Counted from the first letter of the stretch, positions 1-9,637 are shown. The stretch is 64,000 nucleotides of DNA from Chitinophagaceae bacterium (GCA_947454235.1 CANGIY010000013.1:48388-112387), one strand, 5' to 3'. The notes: generated from the letters alone by a model not told the origin. Numbers and translations: made by a program.

Positions 1-4
1 TCAA

Positions 5-3000
5 TTACCCCATTTCAACAACAAAATCATTGGTATTCACCAGTGTGCCGGCAGCTAACTCGATGTGCGCAATTGAGCCATCGTGAGGGGCAGTGATGAT
101 GGTTTCCATTTTCATGGCTTCAATCACAAACAACTGCTGGTTCTTTTTCACAGTGTCACCTTTTTTCACAAGCACTTTTGAAAGCATGCCTTGTAGTGGT
201 GCACCAATTTGGTTGGCATTGGCTTTGTCTACTTTCTTGTTTTCTTTTTGCTCAATCTTTACACTCCTATCGCGAATTTCTACGTTACGGGTTTGCCCAT
301 TGAGTTTGAAGAATACTGTACGGTTGCCCTTGTCGTCTATTTTACCAATGCTCAACAATCGTATAAGTAGTGTTTTGCCCTTCGCAATCTGGATGGTAGT
401 ATCCTGCCCTTCCTGCATACCGTATAAGAAATACTTGGTAGGCACCGAGGTCACATCGCCATATTCGCGGAAGTTTTTCAGGTAGTCTTCAAATACTTTC
501 GGGTAGAATTTATAAGATAAGAAGTCGAGTATGGTGAGGTCTCTGCCAAATTTCTCCTGGAACACTTCCATCTCTTTGTCGAAATCTACTTCCGGCAAGT
601 GTTTGTTAGGTCGGTCACTGAATGGCACTTTGTCCTTTAATACAATCTTTTGCAGTTTTTCAGGGAAGCCACCCGCGGGTTGGCCAATATCACCCATAAA
701 GAACTGCTGCACCGATTCAGGGAAAGAGATTGACTCCCCTTTTTCGTACACATCTTGTTCGCTCAGTCCGTTGGCCACCATGAACTGCGCCATGTCGCCC
801 ACCACTTTTGAGCTTGGAGTTACCTTCACAATGTCGCCAAACATGTTATTGACAGTGGCATACATATCTTTAATCTGCTCGAACTTATCGCCTAAGCCGA
901 GGGCTATTGCCTGTGGTTTCAGGTTGCTGTACTGCCCTCCCGGAATTTCGTGCCTGAATACTTCTGCTGCACCCGCTTTCAAGCCACTTTCAAACGGATA
1001 GTAGTATTCGCGCACTGTCTCCCAGTAGTTACTGAACTGGTTCAACAGTTTGATATCGTAAGGGTTCTCGCGTTTGTGGAACTGCATCATTTCAACAATG
1101 GCGTTGAAGTTAGGCTGCGACGTTAGCCCCGAAAGTGAACCCAATGCGCAGTCAACCACATCGACACCCGCATCAATTGCCATCATGTACGAGGCAGGTT
1201 GCAGCGAAGATGTATCGTGCGTGTGCAGGTGAATCGGTATTTTAACGGTATCTTTCAATGCCTGCACGAGTTCTTTAGCCGCATACGGTTTCAATAACCC
1301 CGACATGTCTTTAATAGCCAGAATGTGCGCACCCGCATTTTCAAGGTCTTTAGCCAGATTGGTGTAGTATTTCAGGTTGTACTTAGTACGGCTAGGGTCC
1401 ATGATATCACCCGTATAGCAAAGCGCGCCTTCGGCAATACCATTGGTACGCTTGCGCACCATTTCTATACACGGAGCAATGTTCTCCATCCAGTTCAGCG
1501 AATCGAAAATCCTGAATATATCAACACCTTTCTCCCACGATTTCTCTACAAATTTCTCTACCAGATTATCAGGGTATGCAGCATAACCAACACCATTAGC
1601 ACCGCGAATGAGCATTTGAAGCAAGATGTTAGGAACGGCAGCCCTTATTGCCTCCAGACGCTTCCAAGGATCTTCATTCAAAAACCTCATGCACACGTCA
1701 AACGTGGCACCACCCCACACTTCCATACTGAATGTTTGAGGAAACGCAATTGCAAAATGGCGTGCCACTTTCAACATATCGGTAGTACGCACACGGGTAG
1801 CCAGCAAGCTCTGGTGCGCGTCGCGCATAGTGGTATCGGTGTAGTGTATTTTCTGCTCAGCCTTCAGCCATTGTACAAATCTATCAGGTCCCATTTCAGT
1901 GAGCATGTCCTTGGTGCCTTTCGGGAATTCACCATGAATGTTCACTGATGGTATAATAGGCTTCTCAAACTTCCTTGACAGGTCTTTTACCTTTACATCA
2001 GGGTTGCCATTCACCGTTACATCGGCAAGGAATTTCAGCACTTTCGTGCCCCTGTCCTGAGTTTCTTTTATATTAAACAATTCAGGGTGCTCCTGAATAA
2101 AATTAACTGTTGCCTTACCCAGCTTAAATTCTGGGTGATTGATGAGGTTTTCAAGGAAAGGAATGTTGTTTTTCACCCCCCTGATCCTAAACTCCTTCAA
2201 TGCACGGTGCATTTTCATCACTGCATCTTCGAGGTCGCGACCGCTGGTACTTACTTTTACCAGCATTGAGTCGAAGAACGGACTGATTTTCATTCCGGCA
2301 TAGGTGCTACCCTCGTCAAGGCGAACACCGAAACCTGTTGCATTACGGTAGGTAATCAACGTTCCGTAGTCAGGCTTAAAATCGTTGGTCGGGTCTTCAG
2401 TTGTAATGCGGCACTGAATTGCGAAGCCGATTTTAGGAATCGCATTCTGGTCGTTCAAGCCAATTTTAGGGTGCGAAAGCTCAAAGCCAGAAGCGATGTA
2501 TAATTGAGTTTTAATAAGGTCGACACCGGTAATCATTTCTGTTACCGTGTGTTCTACCTGAATACGAGGGTTTACCTCTATGAAATAGATATTTTCGTCT
2601 TTGTCAACCAAAAACTCAACTGTACCCAGGTTGTTGTATTGCACTGCCTTGCCTATAGATACAGCGTAGTTGTACAATTTGTGGAGGGTAGATTGTTGTA
2701 AGCCACTTGATGGCGCCATTTCCACCACCTTCTGAAACCTACGTTGCACCGAACAATCGCGCTCGTACAGGTGCACCATGTTGCCATGGCGATCACCCGC
2801 AATTTGGATTTCGATGTGCTTGGGGCGTTCCACAAATTTCTCCAGGAAAACCGTATCGTCACCGAATGCATTTTTTGCTTCGCTACGCGCTTCGTAAAAT
2901 GCTTTCCTCAAGCCTTCATTGTCGCGTACCACCCGCATACCCCTTCCGCCGCCACCGGCTGCCGCTTTCAGCATCAATGGGTAACCAATTCTATTGGCTT

Positions 3001-3445
3001 CCGCAAGTGCTATATCTTCGTTGGTAAGCGGTTCAATATTACTTTCTATGAGTGGTAGTCCGGCATTTTTAGCTACTGCCTTTGCGGTAACCTTATCACC
3101 CAGTGCAGCCATAGCATCCGGAGACGGACCTACGAAAATGATTCCAGCTTCTCCACACCTTCTGGCAAACACCGCGTTTTCTGAAAGGAAGCCATAACCG
3201 GGATGCACTGCATCAGCACCGCATTCTTTAGCGACAGCGATAATAGCATCAATATCAAGGTATGGCTTTAGTGGGTCGTTGTCTTCGCCAATCTGGTACG
3301 CCTCGTCAGCCTTATACCTGTGCAATGAATACCTATCTTCATAAGTAAAAATAGCTACTGTTTTGATATTCAATTCTGTAGCTGCGCGCGATATACGCAC
3401 AGCAATCTCGCCACGGTTGGCGATGAGCAGTTTTTTAATGTTCAT
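5..3445 (-). CDS. pyc: pyruvate carboxylase
   Basis: Biotin-dependent enzyme converting pyruvate, bicarbonate and ATP to oxaloacetate (anaplerosis), cytoplasmic. The 1146-aa length fits the single-chain family. In order: biotin carboxylase N-domain starting KKLLIANRGEIAVRI, ATP-grasp domain (about 120-330) with a glycine-rich GGGGRGMR loop, biotin carboxylase C-domain to about 450, carboxyltransferase domain (about 530-810, TTMRDAHQSLLATR), PYC/OADA conserved domain, and a C-terminal biotinyl domain with EAMKMET, the biotinylated lysine being K1112. The start is ATG at 3445; a -7 box lies about 115 bases upstream. The next gene upstream is divergent. All expected domains are present, so the assignment is secure. 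Confidence 0.97.
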   Translation of the reverse strand: MNIKKLLIANRGEIAVRISRAATELNIKTVAIFTYEDRYSLHRYKADEAYQIGEDNDPLKPYLDIDAIIAVAKECGADAVHPGYGFLSENAVFARRCGEAGIIFVGPSPDAMAALGDKVTAKAVAKNAGLPLIESNIEPLTNEDIALAEANRIGYPLMLKAAAGGGGRGMRVVRDNEGLRKAFYEARSEAKNAFGDDTVFLEKFVERPKHIEIQIAGDRHGNMVHLYERDCSVQRRFQKVVEMAPSSGLQQSTLHKLYNYAVSIGKAVQYNNLGTVEFLVDKDENIYFIEVNPRIQVEHTVTEMITGVDLIKTQLYIASGFELSHPKIGLNDQNAIPKIGFAIQCRITTEDPTNDFKPDYGTLITYRNATGFGVRLDEGSTYAGMKISPFFDSMLVKVSTSGRDLEDAVMKMHRALKEFRIRGVKNNIPFLENLINHPEFKLGKATVNFIQEHPELFNIKETQDRGTKVLKFLADVTVNGNPDVKVKDLSRKFEKPIIPSVNIHGEFPKGTKDMLTEMGPDRFVQWLKAEQKIHYTDTTMRDAHQSLLATRVRTTDMLKVARHFAIAFPQTFSMEVWGGATFDVCMRFLNEDPWKRLEAIRAAVPNILLQMLIRGANGVGYAAYPDNLVEKFVEKSWEKGVDIFRIFDSLNWMENIAPCIEMVRKRTNGIAEGALCYTGDIMDPSRTKYNLKYYTNLAKDLENAGAHILAIKDMSGLLKPYAAKELVQALKDTVKIPIHLHTHDTSSLQPASYMMAIDAGVDVVDCALGSLSGLTSQPNFNAIVEMMQFHKRENPYDIKLLNQFSNYWETVREYYYPFESGLKAGAAEVFRHEIPGGQYSNLKPQAIALGLGDKFEQIKDMYATVNNMFGDIVKVTPSSKVVGDMAQFMVANGLSEQDVYEKGESISFPESVQQFFMGDIGQPAGGFPEKLQKIVLKDKVPFSDRPNKHLPEVDFDKEMEVFQEKFGRDLTILDFLSYKFYPKVFEDYLKNFREYGDVTSVPTKYFLYGMQEGQDTTIQIAKGKTLLIRLLSIGKIDDKGNRTVFFKLNGQTRNVEIRDRSVKIEQKENKKVDKANANQIGAPLQGMLSKVLVKKGDTVKKNQQLFVIEAMKMETIITAPHDGSIAHIELAAGTLVNTNDFVVEMG

Positions 3446-3558
3446 TCCCGCGAAATATTTTTTTCAGTTTCAATAAATAGAAGCGACTGTTTTTTTAATC
3501 CACCGACGCACAAAGAGCCTTCACAGCAAAAAAAACAGGGTAGGAAATGGTTATGTTG

Positions 3559-3566
3559 CAAAAATA
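3559..3566 (-). promoter_or_regulatory. -7 promoter box for pyc
   Basis: Reads TATTTTTG on the minus strand, matching the Bacteroidota housekeeping-sigma consensus TAnnTTTG. It would give a leader of about 110 bases before pyc. The match is to a short consensus only. Confidence 0.5.
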
Positions 3567-3724
3567 AGCAAAAAAAACCGTGAATTCCAAGCGACTGGCC
3601 TCCTCAAGTTTAATGGGCTTTTATACACATATTTAGATAGTCTAAAACGAACTTTTATATACTCACCCCTAATTGTTTAACATTTCCTATTCAAATAATA
3701 CGCAACTGTTCAACATTGGCTACG

Positions 3725-3732
3725 TAATTTTG
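3725..3732 (+). promoter_or_regulatory. -7 promoter box for the Ig-repeat adhesin
   Basis: TAATTTTG, 16 bases before the ATG at 3749. The spacing gives a short leader, as at argS and other genes here. Confidence 0.6.
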
Positions 3733-3748
3733 CGCCAAAATTCATAGC

Positions 3749-6700
3749 ATGAAGAGACTCATATCATCTTTTTTCATTCCAATTCTGGTTGTGTTACTCC
3801 CGAGTTTGTCTTTTGGACAAACAGGTACACCAATGTTCAGCAGAGGCCACCTACAATTTCTGACAGTATGTAATAGTAGTGGTACAATCACTATTGACAC
3901 TACGCTAGCTGTAAACGACACAACCGCAGGAGAATTGCTCACCTGGTCGATGCTTGCCGCACCCGCCCATGGTACTGCGAACGCTGACGACACAGCAACA
4001 TCAACAGGCGGTGTGGTTACACGTTCTACTTTTACGTATGCACCAACTTCGGGCTATACAGGCGCTGATACATTTTTTGTTACAGTAACCAATGGCGTAG
4101 TTGTAGATACGATGGAAATCAATGTAACAGTTGTTGGCACGCCTGATGCCGGTACTATTTCAGGTGCCGATTCAATTTGCGTTGGTGCTACGCGCACTTA
4201 TTCTTCATCTTCAACCGACGGTACTTGGTCGTTATCTAATACAAGTGCTTCTTTGAGTGGTGCAAATGTAACCGGCTCTGCGGCAGGACTTGATACGCTT
4301 GTTTACACTGTTTCAAACGCTTGTGGTACTACTTCTGCATCTAAATCAATTCAAATAGTTGGTTTGACATCAGCAGGTTCTATCTCAGGTACCGATTTTG
4401 TTTGCGCTGGAGCAACTGATACACTTTCAGCGAGCGTAGCTGGCGGTAGCTGGTCAATGGCACATAGTTTTGCTTCTGTTTCCGATGGTGTTGTAACTGG
4501 CGTTTCTGCTGGTTTTGATACTGTTTTATATACAGTTACAGCATATTGCGGCAGCGACGTTGCATCATTCCCAATTGAGGTACGTACTGTACCAACTGTT
4601 GCTGCTTTAACCGGCAGTGATTCTATTTGTGTTGGCGCAACTACAACAATTAGTTCAGGTACATCTGGTGGTAGCTGGGCAATGGCCTCTACTTTTGCGC
4701 GCGTATCAACTGCGGGTGTTGTCAATGGCACATCTGCGGGTAACGATACGGTAATTTATAGTGTTTCAAATGTTTGTGGTACAACTTCAGTTACAAAACC
4801 TGTTACAGTTGTTGCGCTTACCGATGCTGGTTCAATTACCGGAGCAAGCTCTGTTTGTATAGGCACAACTGATACTCTGACAGCTACAGTAAGCGGAGGT
4901 TCATGGTCAGCAAGAGTTGGATATGTGACCGTTCCAGGTGGTGAAGCTACGGCCCTTACTGTTGGTACTGATACCGTAGTTTATACTGTATCAGGTTATT
5001 GCGGTTCAGCTACTGCTACTTTCCCAATCACTGTTATTTCAACTCCAACTCTAGCTGCGCTTACAGGTGTTGATTCGATTTGTGTTGGCGGTTCTACTAC
5101 CATCAGCGAATCAGTTACGGGTGGCACATGGAGTGCTACAGGCAGCAGCATTTCAGTTTCTACAGCAGGTGTTGTAACAGGAGTAAGCACTGGTATTGAT
5201 ACAGTAGTATATAGTCTTTCAAATACTTGTGGTACTTCTACAGTTACAAAAGCAATTACAGTTTTAACACTGCCTTCTGCTGGTTCAGTTTCCGGTAGCG
5301 CAACATTGTGTATTGGCGCAACTGATACTTTGTCGACAACTATTACCGGTGGATCATGGAGTGTGTTACATGGTTATGCATCTATTTCAGGTGGTGTTTT
5401 AACAGGTGTTTCAACCGGTTTTGATACTGTAGTTTATAGCGTTACTGGTTTTTGCGGCACATCTACTACTTCTCATTCTTTTGAAGTAATGACTGTTCCT
5501 TATGTAAGTGCTATTTCAGGAGTTGATACTTTGTGTACTTCAGGCACACATACTTTCACCGACTCAGTTGCTGGTGGTTCATGGAACGTAGCTGTAGGTC
5601 ACGTTTCTGTAACAACAGGTGGAGTTGTTACAGCAGTTAGTGCAGGTTACGATACTGTTATTTATTCTTTGAGCAATAGCTGTGGTATGACAAATGCTTC
5701 GGCTCCTGTTTACGTGATGACAACTCCTGATGCAGGTTCAATTACTTGTGCAAGTTCAGTATGTACAGGTGCTACAATTACCGCGCGTGAAAGCGTAACA
5801 GGTGGTACATGGTCTTTGTCTAACACACACGCGACTATGACCGACTCAGTAATCACCGGCGCAACTACTGGCTTAGATACACTTTCTTACTCACTTACAA
5901 ACCGTTGCGGAACATCAAGTGCCACACACGTAATTTCTGTTATTACAGTCCCTGATGCCGGTACTATTTCAGGTAGTACAGCACTTTGCGTTGGCGGACA
6001 TACAACTGTTAGCAGCACAACAACAGGTGGCACATGGTCACTTGCGAATGCAACAGCAACTCTTTCTGCTGATACCTTAACTGCTATAGCTTACGGGACT
6101 GAAACGGTTTCTTATATTGTTTCAAATGCTTGTGGTGCTGATACTGCTACCCTTTCTATTGCTATTGATTCTGCTGCTCCGGTTGCGGGTTCAATTGTTG
6201 GTCGCCCTGACCTTTGTGTTGGCGATACAACTCATTACACATGCATCCCTTCAGGCGGTACCTGGAGTGTAACTAATACTGCAATTGGTACTATCGACGC
6301 TTCCGGTCTAATTACTGTTATTGGAGAAGGTATTGATTCAGTTATCTATACTGTAAGCAATGCTTGTGGCAGCAACAGCTCAATGGCTACATTTGCAGCG
6401 CACGCACTTCCGCACTCTGCTCCTGTTACAGGTTATGACAGCGTTTGTGCTGGTGGTGGTACAATTACACTTTCTACAACTGCTACAGGTGGCAGGTGGA
6501 TTAGTTCACAACCAATATTTGCGAATGTAGATACTACAGGTGTTGTTACCGGAAATTTCCATGGTTCAGTTGATATCTTCTACATTGTTTCTAACTCTTG
6601 CGGTGCTGACACAGCTAGACATCACGTTGATATTAATATTCCTGCCGGTCCAATTATTGGTGCTGATACTGTGTGTATTGGTCTTACACCAAGTATTTTC

Positions 6701-7153
6701 ATTGACATGACACCGTTCGGTACATGGAGCACAAGAAACCCATTGGTTGCGTTCGCCGTTCCACTTACTGCTACAGGTACCGTACTCGGCATTACACCTG
6801 GTTCTACTTACCTTGTATATACAGTTAGAAATGCGTGCGGAGTAACATCTGATTCAATGCTTATTACTACTAAAAACTGTACTGCAGACGTTGATCAAGT
6901 GTCGAACACTACAGAAGAAGTATTCAGCGTAACTCCTAACCCAAGCAGTGGTAATGTGAACATCATGCTGAATGGCGATGCAACTGCCTCTTATACAGTT
7001 ACATTAAATGATGTTGCTGGTCGTAAAATAGCTACATGGTCGTTGGTTGCAGGTAAAAACAACGAAGTATCAATCGATGCTCCAAAAGGTATTTACTTCA
7101 TGACTGCCGATGTAAAAGGTGCAAGAATTACGAAAAGGATTGTTATTGAATAG
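3749..7153 (+). CDS. secreted 12-repeat Ig-like adhesin, T9SS type A
   Basis: 1134 aa. A signal peptide (about 1-23, ending SFGQ) is followed by a cadherin/Big-like domain with a SGYTGADTFFVTVTNG signature (about 60-128). Twelve Ig-like repeats of about 75 aa follow (about 130-1045), then a type A T9SS sorting domain ending KGIYFMTADVKGARITKRI. Each repeat has the pattern G..SVC.GAT...GG.WS...GVVTG...G.DTV.Y.VSN.CG, so one cysteine near the start and one in the CG motif could form a disulfide. Repeats 2-7 alternate between two subtypes. Likely a surface or released stalk/adhesin; no enzymatic domain is visible. A strong terminator follows. The secretion route is well supported; the ligand is unknown. 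Confidence 0.9.
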   Translation: MKRLISSFFIPILVVLLPSLSFGQTGTPMFSRGHLQFLTVCNSSGTITIDTTLAVNDTTAGELLTWSMLAAPAHGTANADDTATSTGGVVTRSTFTYAPTSGYTGADTFFVTVTNGVVVDTMEINVTVVGTPDAGTISGADSICVGATRTYSSSSTDGTWSLSNTSASLSGANVTGSAAGLDTLVYTVSNACGTTSASKSIQIVGLTSAGSISGTDFVCAGATDTLSASVAGGSWSMAHSFASVSDGVVTGVSAGFDTVLYTVTAYCGSDVASFPIEVRTVPTVAALTGSDSICVGATTTISSGTSGGSWAMASTFARVSTAGVVNGTSAGNDTVIYSVSNVCGTTSVTKPVTVVALTDAGSITGASSVCIGTTDTLTATVSGGSWSARVGYVTVPGGEATALTVGTDTVVYTVSGYCGSATATFPITVISTPTLAALTGVDSICVGGSTTISESVTGGTWSATGSSISVSTAGVVTGVSTGIDTVVYSLSNTCGTSTVTKAITVLTLPSAGSVSGSATLCIGATDTLSTTITGGSWSVLHGYASISGGVLTGVSTGFDTVVYSVTGFCGTSTTSHSFEVMTVPYVSAISGVDTLCTSGTHTFTDSVAGGSWNVAVGHVSVTTGGVVTAVSAGYDTVIYSLSNSCGMTNASAPVYVMTTPDAGSITCASSVCTGATITARESVTGGTWSLSNTHATMTDSVITGATTGLDTLSYSLTNRCGTSSATHVISVITVPDAGTISGSTALCVGGHTTVSSTTTGGTWSLANATATLSADTLTAIAYGTETVSYIVSNACGADTATLSIAIDSAAPVAGSIVGRPDLCVGDTTHYTCIPSGGTWSVTNTAIGTIDASGLITVIGEGIDSVIYTVSNACGSNSSMATFAAHALPHSAPVTGYDSVCAGGGTITLSTTATGGRWISSQPIFANVDTTGVVTGNFHGSVDIFYIVSNSCGADTARHHVDINIPAGPIIGADTVCIGLTPSIFIDMTPFGTWSTRNPLVAFAVPLTATGTVLGITPGSTYLVYTVRNACGVTSDSMLITTKNCTADVDQVSNTTEEVFSVTPNPSSGNVNIMLNGDATASYTVTLNDVAGRKIATWSLVAGKNNEVSIDAPKGIYFMTADVKGARITKRIVIE

Positions 7154-7175
7154 TTCTAACGTACATAAATTTTAG

Positions 7176-7204
7176 AAGCGGCTCCGATTGGAGCCGCTTT
7201 TGTT
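7176..7204 (+). terminator. terminator of the Ig-repeat adhesin
   Basis: Perfect 10-bp stem AAGCGGCTCC / GGAGCCGCTT with loop GATT, followed by a T-rich run, 22 bases after the stop codon. Confidence 0.9.
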
Positions 7205-7293
7205 TTAGTTTAACAAAAAAATGATTTGAATCATGATTTTTGATATGATAACAAACCTACATTTGCAGCCAATTTTAGATATATAGCCGAAAG

Positions 7294-7515
7294 TTGAAGT
7301 TCTTATTTTCACAACTGTTTATTGCCATTATCCGTATTTACCAAGGGGTTATTTCCCCATTTCTGCCTAATAGTTGCAGGTACACACCAACATGTAGTGC
7401 ATACGGCATTGAGGCCATAAAAAAGCATGGGCCCTTCAAGGGAGGACGGTTAGCCATTAAAAGAATTGCCTCTTGCAACCAATGGGGCGGCAGTGGCTAT
7501 GATCCGGTACCGTAG
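7294..7515 (+). CDS. yidD: YidD family membrane protein insertion efficiency factor
   Basis: 73 aa. Members of this family sit at the inner face of the membrane and assist YidC/Sec insertion of membrane proteins. The hallmark residues are present: N-terminal amphipathic segment with [13 protein letters not shown], the C.Y.PTCS.Y core ([16 protein letters not shown]), and a C-terminal GGSGYDPVP tail. The frame has a stop shortly upstream and no ATG, so the start is TTG at 7294, which gives the normal family length. It does not lie beside rnpA or yidC here, unlike the usual rpmH-rnpA-yidD order. Confidence 0.9.
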   Translation: MKFLFSQLFIAIIRIYQGVISPFLPNSCRYTPTCSAYGIEAIKKHGPFKGGRLAIKRIASCNQWGGSGYDPVP

Positions 7516-7676
7516 GGTTAACTTCACTTTACGAATTATTATAAAAATTTATTTTTTGTATTTTAACAAATCCTTTGATAAAATGCAAAAACCCCTCCAT
7601 TTTAATAACTTTCAGTTAAATATATTTCTCAGCTTAATTCATTCACTTTTTTGACCACCAAAAGGTCGATTTGGAG

Positions 7677-7684
7677 TACATTTG
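7677..7684 (+). promoter_or_regulatory. -7 promoter box for the paaY-like gene
   Basis: TACATTTG, 24 bases before the ATG at 7709. The alternative TTG start at 7682 lies inside this box, which supports the ATG. Confidence 0.6.
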
Positions 7685-7708
7685 TTGCTACAAATTAAAT
7701 TCTATTTC

Positions 7709-8308
7709 ATGTTTTACTCATTTAAAGGGTTTGTTCCTGTGGTTCATCCCAGTTCATTTGTACACCCACAAGCTTCTGTAATCGGCAACGTAATTATTGG
7801 TAAAGATGTTTACGTTGGTCCGGGTGCAGCCATACGTGGCGACTGGGGAGGAATTGTGATTGAAGACGGCTGTAATGTTCAGGAAAACTGTACTATTCAC
7901 ATGTTTCCGGGCATTACAATAACCCTGAGCGCAGGCGCACATATTGGGCATGGTGCCATTGTACACGGCGCGAATATTGGCCGAAACGTACTCATAGGTA
8001 TGAACTCCGTTATTATGGATGAAGCCGAAATAGGGGCAGAAAGCATAGTAGGGGCACTGTCATTTGTGCCCGCCAAAACCATAATAGCCCCACGCTCATT
8101 GGTTGTAGGAAATCCGGGTAAAGTAATTAAGCAGGTATCTGATGAAATGCTTGCTTGGAAGACCATGGGTACTGAACTATACCAAACGTTACCGGCCGAC
8201 TGCTACTCAAGCATGGAAGCCTGCGAACCCTTACGGGAAGTACCTTTGAACCGTCCGGCACAAGATGCACTTTTTGAAACATGGGAGAAAATTAAACAGA
8301 AAAAATAA
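7709..8308 (+). CDS. paaY: PaaY-like hexapeptide-repeat protein (gamma-carbonic anhydrase family)
   Basis: 199 aa, left-handed beta-helix protein of the gamma-carbonic anhydrase/PaaY family. Hexapeptide repeats run from about 18 to 150 (VIGNVIIGKDVYVGPGAAIRG), with the metal-binding histidine pattern IHM...GHGAIVHG. The helical tail SDEMLAWKTMGTELYQTL followed by EPLREVP is typical of PaaY, a thioesterase/repair accessory of phenylacetate catabolism, and is not found in plain CaiE/YrdA homologues. I chose the ATG at 7709, because the upstream TTG overlaps the promoter box. No other paa gene is adjacent; paaG- and paaE-like genes lie about 40 kb away. The family is certain; the PaaY subtype is likely. 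Confidence 0.85.
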   Translation: MFYSFKGFVPVVHPSSFVHPQASVIGNVIIGKDVYVGPGAAIRGDWGGIVIEDGCNVQENCTIHMFPGITITLSAGAHIGHGAIVHGANIGRNVLIGMNSVIMDEAEIGAESIVGALSFVPAKTIIAPRSLVVGNPGKVIKQVSDEMLAWKTMGTELYQTLPADCYSSMEACEPLREVPLNRPAQDALFETWEKIKQKK

Positions 8309-8332
8309 CCAATATGCTCATTTACGGGCAAT

Positions 8333-8362
8333 AAAAAAACCCTGAATATTCAGGGTTTTTTT
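8333..8362. terminator. bidirectional terminator between the paaY-like gene and the ArsR-type gene
   Basis: Palindromic stem ACCCTGAA / TTCAGGGT flanked by seven A on one side and seven T on the other, so it can terminate both convergent genes. Confidence 0.9.
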
Positions 8363-8383
8363 ATTTAAATCAGTTGCCTGATA

Positions 8384-8746
8384 TTAGTTGTTCGCGTCGT
8401 CTGAGTGAACCAATTCGTTAACGAATTTAGCTACTGCAGCGATACGAGCGTGGTTTAATGCATAGTGGATGAATTTACCATCACGCTCAGTGATTACGAT
8501 ATTCGCGCGACGGAGAATAGCAAGGTGCTGTGAAGCAACAGACTGCTCTAAACGCAACTTAACGTAGATGTCAGTAACGTTCATACGCTTGTTCTCTTCC
8601 AACAATTTAATCACTTGCTGACGAAGCTTGTGGTTAATTGCTCTCAAAGTCATAGCAGCGTTCTTTACAGCTACATAATCCAATTTAATTTGATCGTTTG
8701 CGCTCTCGTTTTTGCGAATAACCAGTGTGTTTGCTGATGTTTCCAT
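8384..8746 (-). CDS. ArsR-type winged-helix transcriptional regulator
   Basis: 120 aa, cytoplasmic DNA-binding repressor-type protein. An ArsR winged helix-turn-helix spans about 30-110: LRQQVIKLLEENKRMNVTDIY, recognition helix QSVASQHLAILRR, then the wing ITERDGKFIHYALN. The ELCVCDL metal-binding cysteines of classic ArsR/SmtB sensors are absent, and there are no cysteines at all, so it is probably not a thiolate metal sensor. Its target is unknown. It is monocistronic, with a -7 box about 80 bases upstream and a shared terminator downstream. It converges with the paaY-like gene and diverges from nothing, because tsaB upstream runs in the same direction. Confidence 0.9.
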   Translation of the reverse strand: METSANTLVIRKNESANDQIKLDYVAVKNAAMTLRAINHKLRQQVIKLLEENKRMNVTDIYVKLRLEQSVASQHLAILRRANIVITERDGKFIHYALNHARIAAVAKFVNELVHSDDANN

Positions 8747-8823
8747 TAATTAAAATTTACGGTGTTTAAATGACTAAATAACTTTTATTTGTATCTCAGA
8801 TATTCTGTTTTCGAATATTTGCG

Positions 8824-8831
8824 CAAACATA
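8824..8831 (-). promoter_or_regulatory. -7 promoter box for the ArsR-type gene
   Basis: TATGTTTG on the minus strand, about 77 bases before the start at 8746. The longish leader leaves room for an autoregulatory operator, which I could not identify. Confidence 0.45.
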
Positions 8832-8939
8832 CGCAATTCCGAAGATATGACGACCAAAATATTTTCCACAAACTTGTTAATCCATAGTTAAAATATGGAT
8901 AGCTTAATATAAGTTTATGCCTTTCTTATTGCCTTTCAA

Positions 8940-9608
8940 CTACTTATGCGTGTAAACTTGTTTAAGGTAAAATGGCTCTGCGGTTGACAATTTTACTGAA
9001 TTTTTACTCATATATTGCAAATGACTGAACAGACACCAATTTTTAGGGTCGATTTGATCGATTTCATGCACATAGATTTTATTACCATGCAATTCCTTCA
9101 AAAATGTCGGAAAAACTGTAGTAGAAAGCACCAAATCTTCATTTTTTTCCAGCACTACGGCAAGCTCATCTTCAGAAATATGCTTTGCTTCGTCAATAGG
9201 GTTGAATTCAGCATCAAACAACTGTATAAAATACTCTTTTTCACGTGCCTTGAGTACGGCACCCACCTTTTTGCCCTTAAATTGAAGATTGCAGAACAAA
9301 GCATAAGAAAGTAACGCCAGCTTATTGTCGGCGAATAGCGGTATGTCTAATGCAAAACACAAACCCTTGGCAGTTGCCATACCAATGCGCAAACCAGTAT
9401 AGGAGCCGGGGCCGGCACAAACACCCACACCATTCAATTCTTTGAAAGTAATTTCCGCTTTCTTCAGTGCCTCTTCAATCATCAGATTGATATTGGCAGC
9501 ATGGTTCCGGGCTTCCGGACTTGTAATTTCAGCTATCAGCTCGCCAGCCTTGTGCACCAGTACCGTACAAGTATCCGCCGACGTATCTATCAATAAAACG
9601 TTTTCCAT
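8940..9608 (-). CDS. tsaB: tRNA N6-threonylcarbamoyladenosine biosynthesis protein TsaB
   Basis: 222 aa. TsaB is the inactive ASKHA-fold partner that dimerises with TsaD and, with TsaE, makes the t6A modification of ANN-decoding tRNAs. The N-terminal VLLIDTSADTCTVLV strand and the GVGVCAGPGSYTGLRIGM signature (about 65-85) are diagnostic, and the length fits the short Bacteroidota form. The start is the ATG at 9608; longer readings would run into the divergent ridA gene. A minus-strand -7 box lies 11 bases upstream. Confidence 0.93.
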   Translation of the reverse strand: MENVLLIDTSADTCTVLVHKAGELIAEITSPEARNHAANINLMIEEALKKAEITFKELNGVGVCAGPGSYTGLRIGMATAKGLCFALDIPLFADNKLALLSYALFCNLQFKGKKVGAVLKAREKEYFIQLFDAEFNPIDEAKHISEDELAVVLEKNEDLVLSTTVFPTFLKELHGNKIYVHEIDQIDPKNWCLFSHLQYMSKNSVKLSTAEPFYLKQVYTHK

Positions 9609-9619
9609 TTTTTCCGCTG

Positions 9620-9627
9620 CAAATGTA
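9620..9627 (-). promoter_or_regulatory. -7 promoter box for tsaB
   Basis: TACATTTG on the minus strand, 11 bases before the tsaB ATG. It lies only 10 bases from the opposite-strand ridA box. Confidence 0.6.
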
Positions 9628-9637
9628 AGTATCGTAT

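Larger units (their letters stand above)
3446..3748. other. divergent intergenic region pyc / Ig-repeat adhesin
   Basis: 303 bases between two divergent starts. It holds one TAnnTTTG box on each strand (3559-3566 minus, 3725-3732 plus) and otherwise AT-rich sequence. I see no small ORF, RNA gene or repeat in it. Confidence 0.6.

Noticed and set aside
1325..1948. Long plus-strand reading frame inside pyc
   Set aside because: It is antisense to a highly conserved enzyme domain and has no recognisable motif; it is a shadow of pyc codon use.
4351..4731. Repeated sequence of the Ig-like adhesin read as a CRISPR-like or tandem DNA repeat
   Set aside because: The repetition is protein-coding, about 225 bases per unit with diverged codons, and has no spacer structure.
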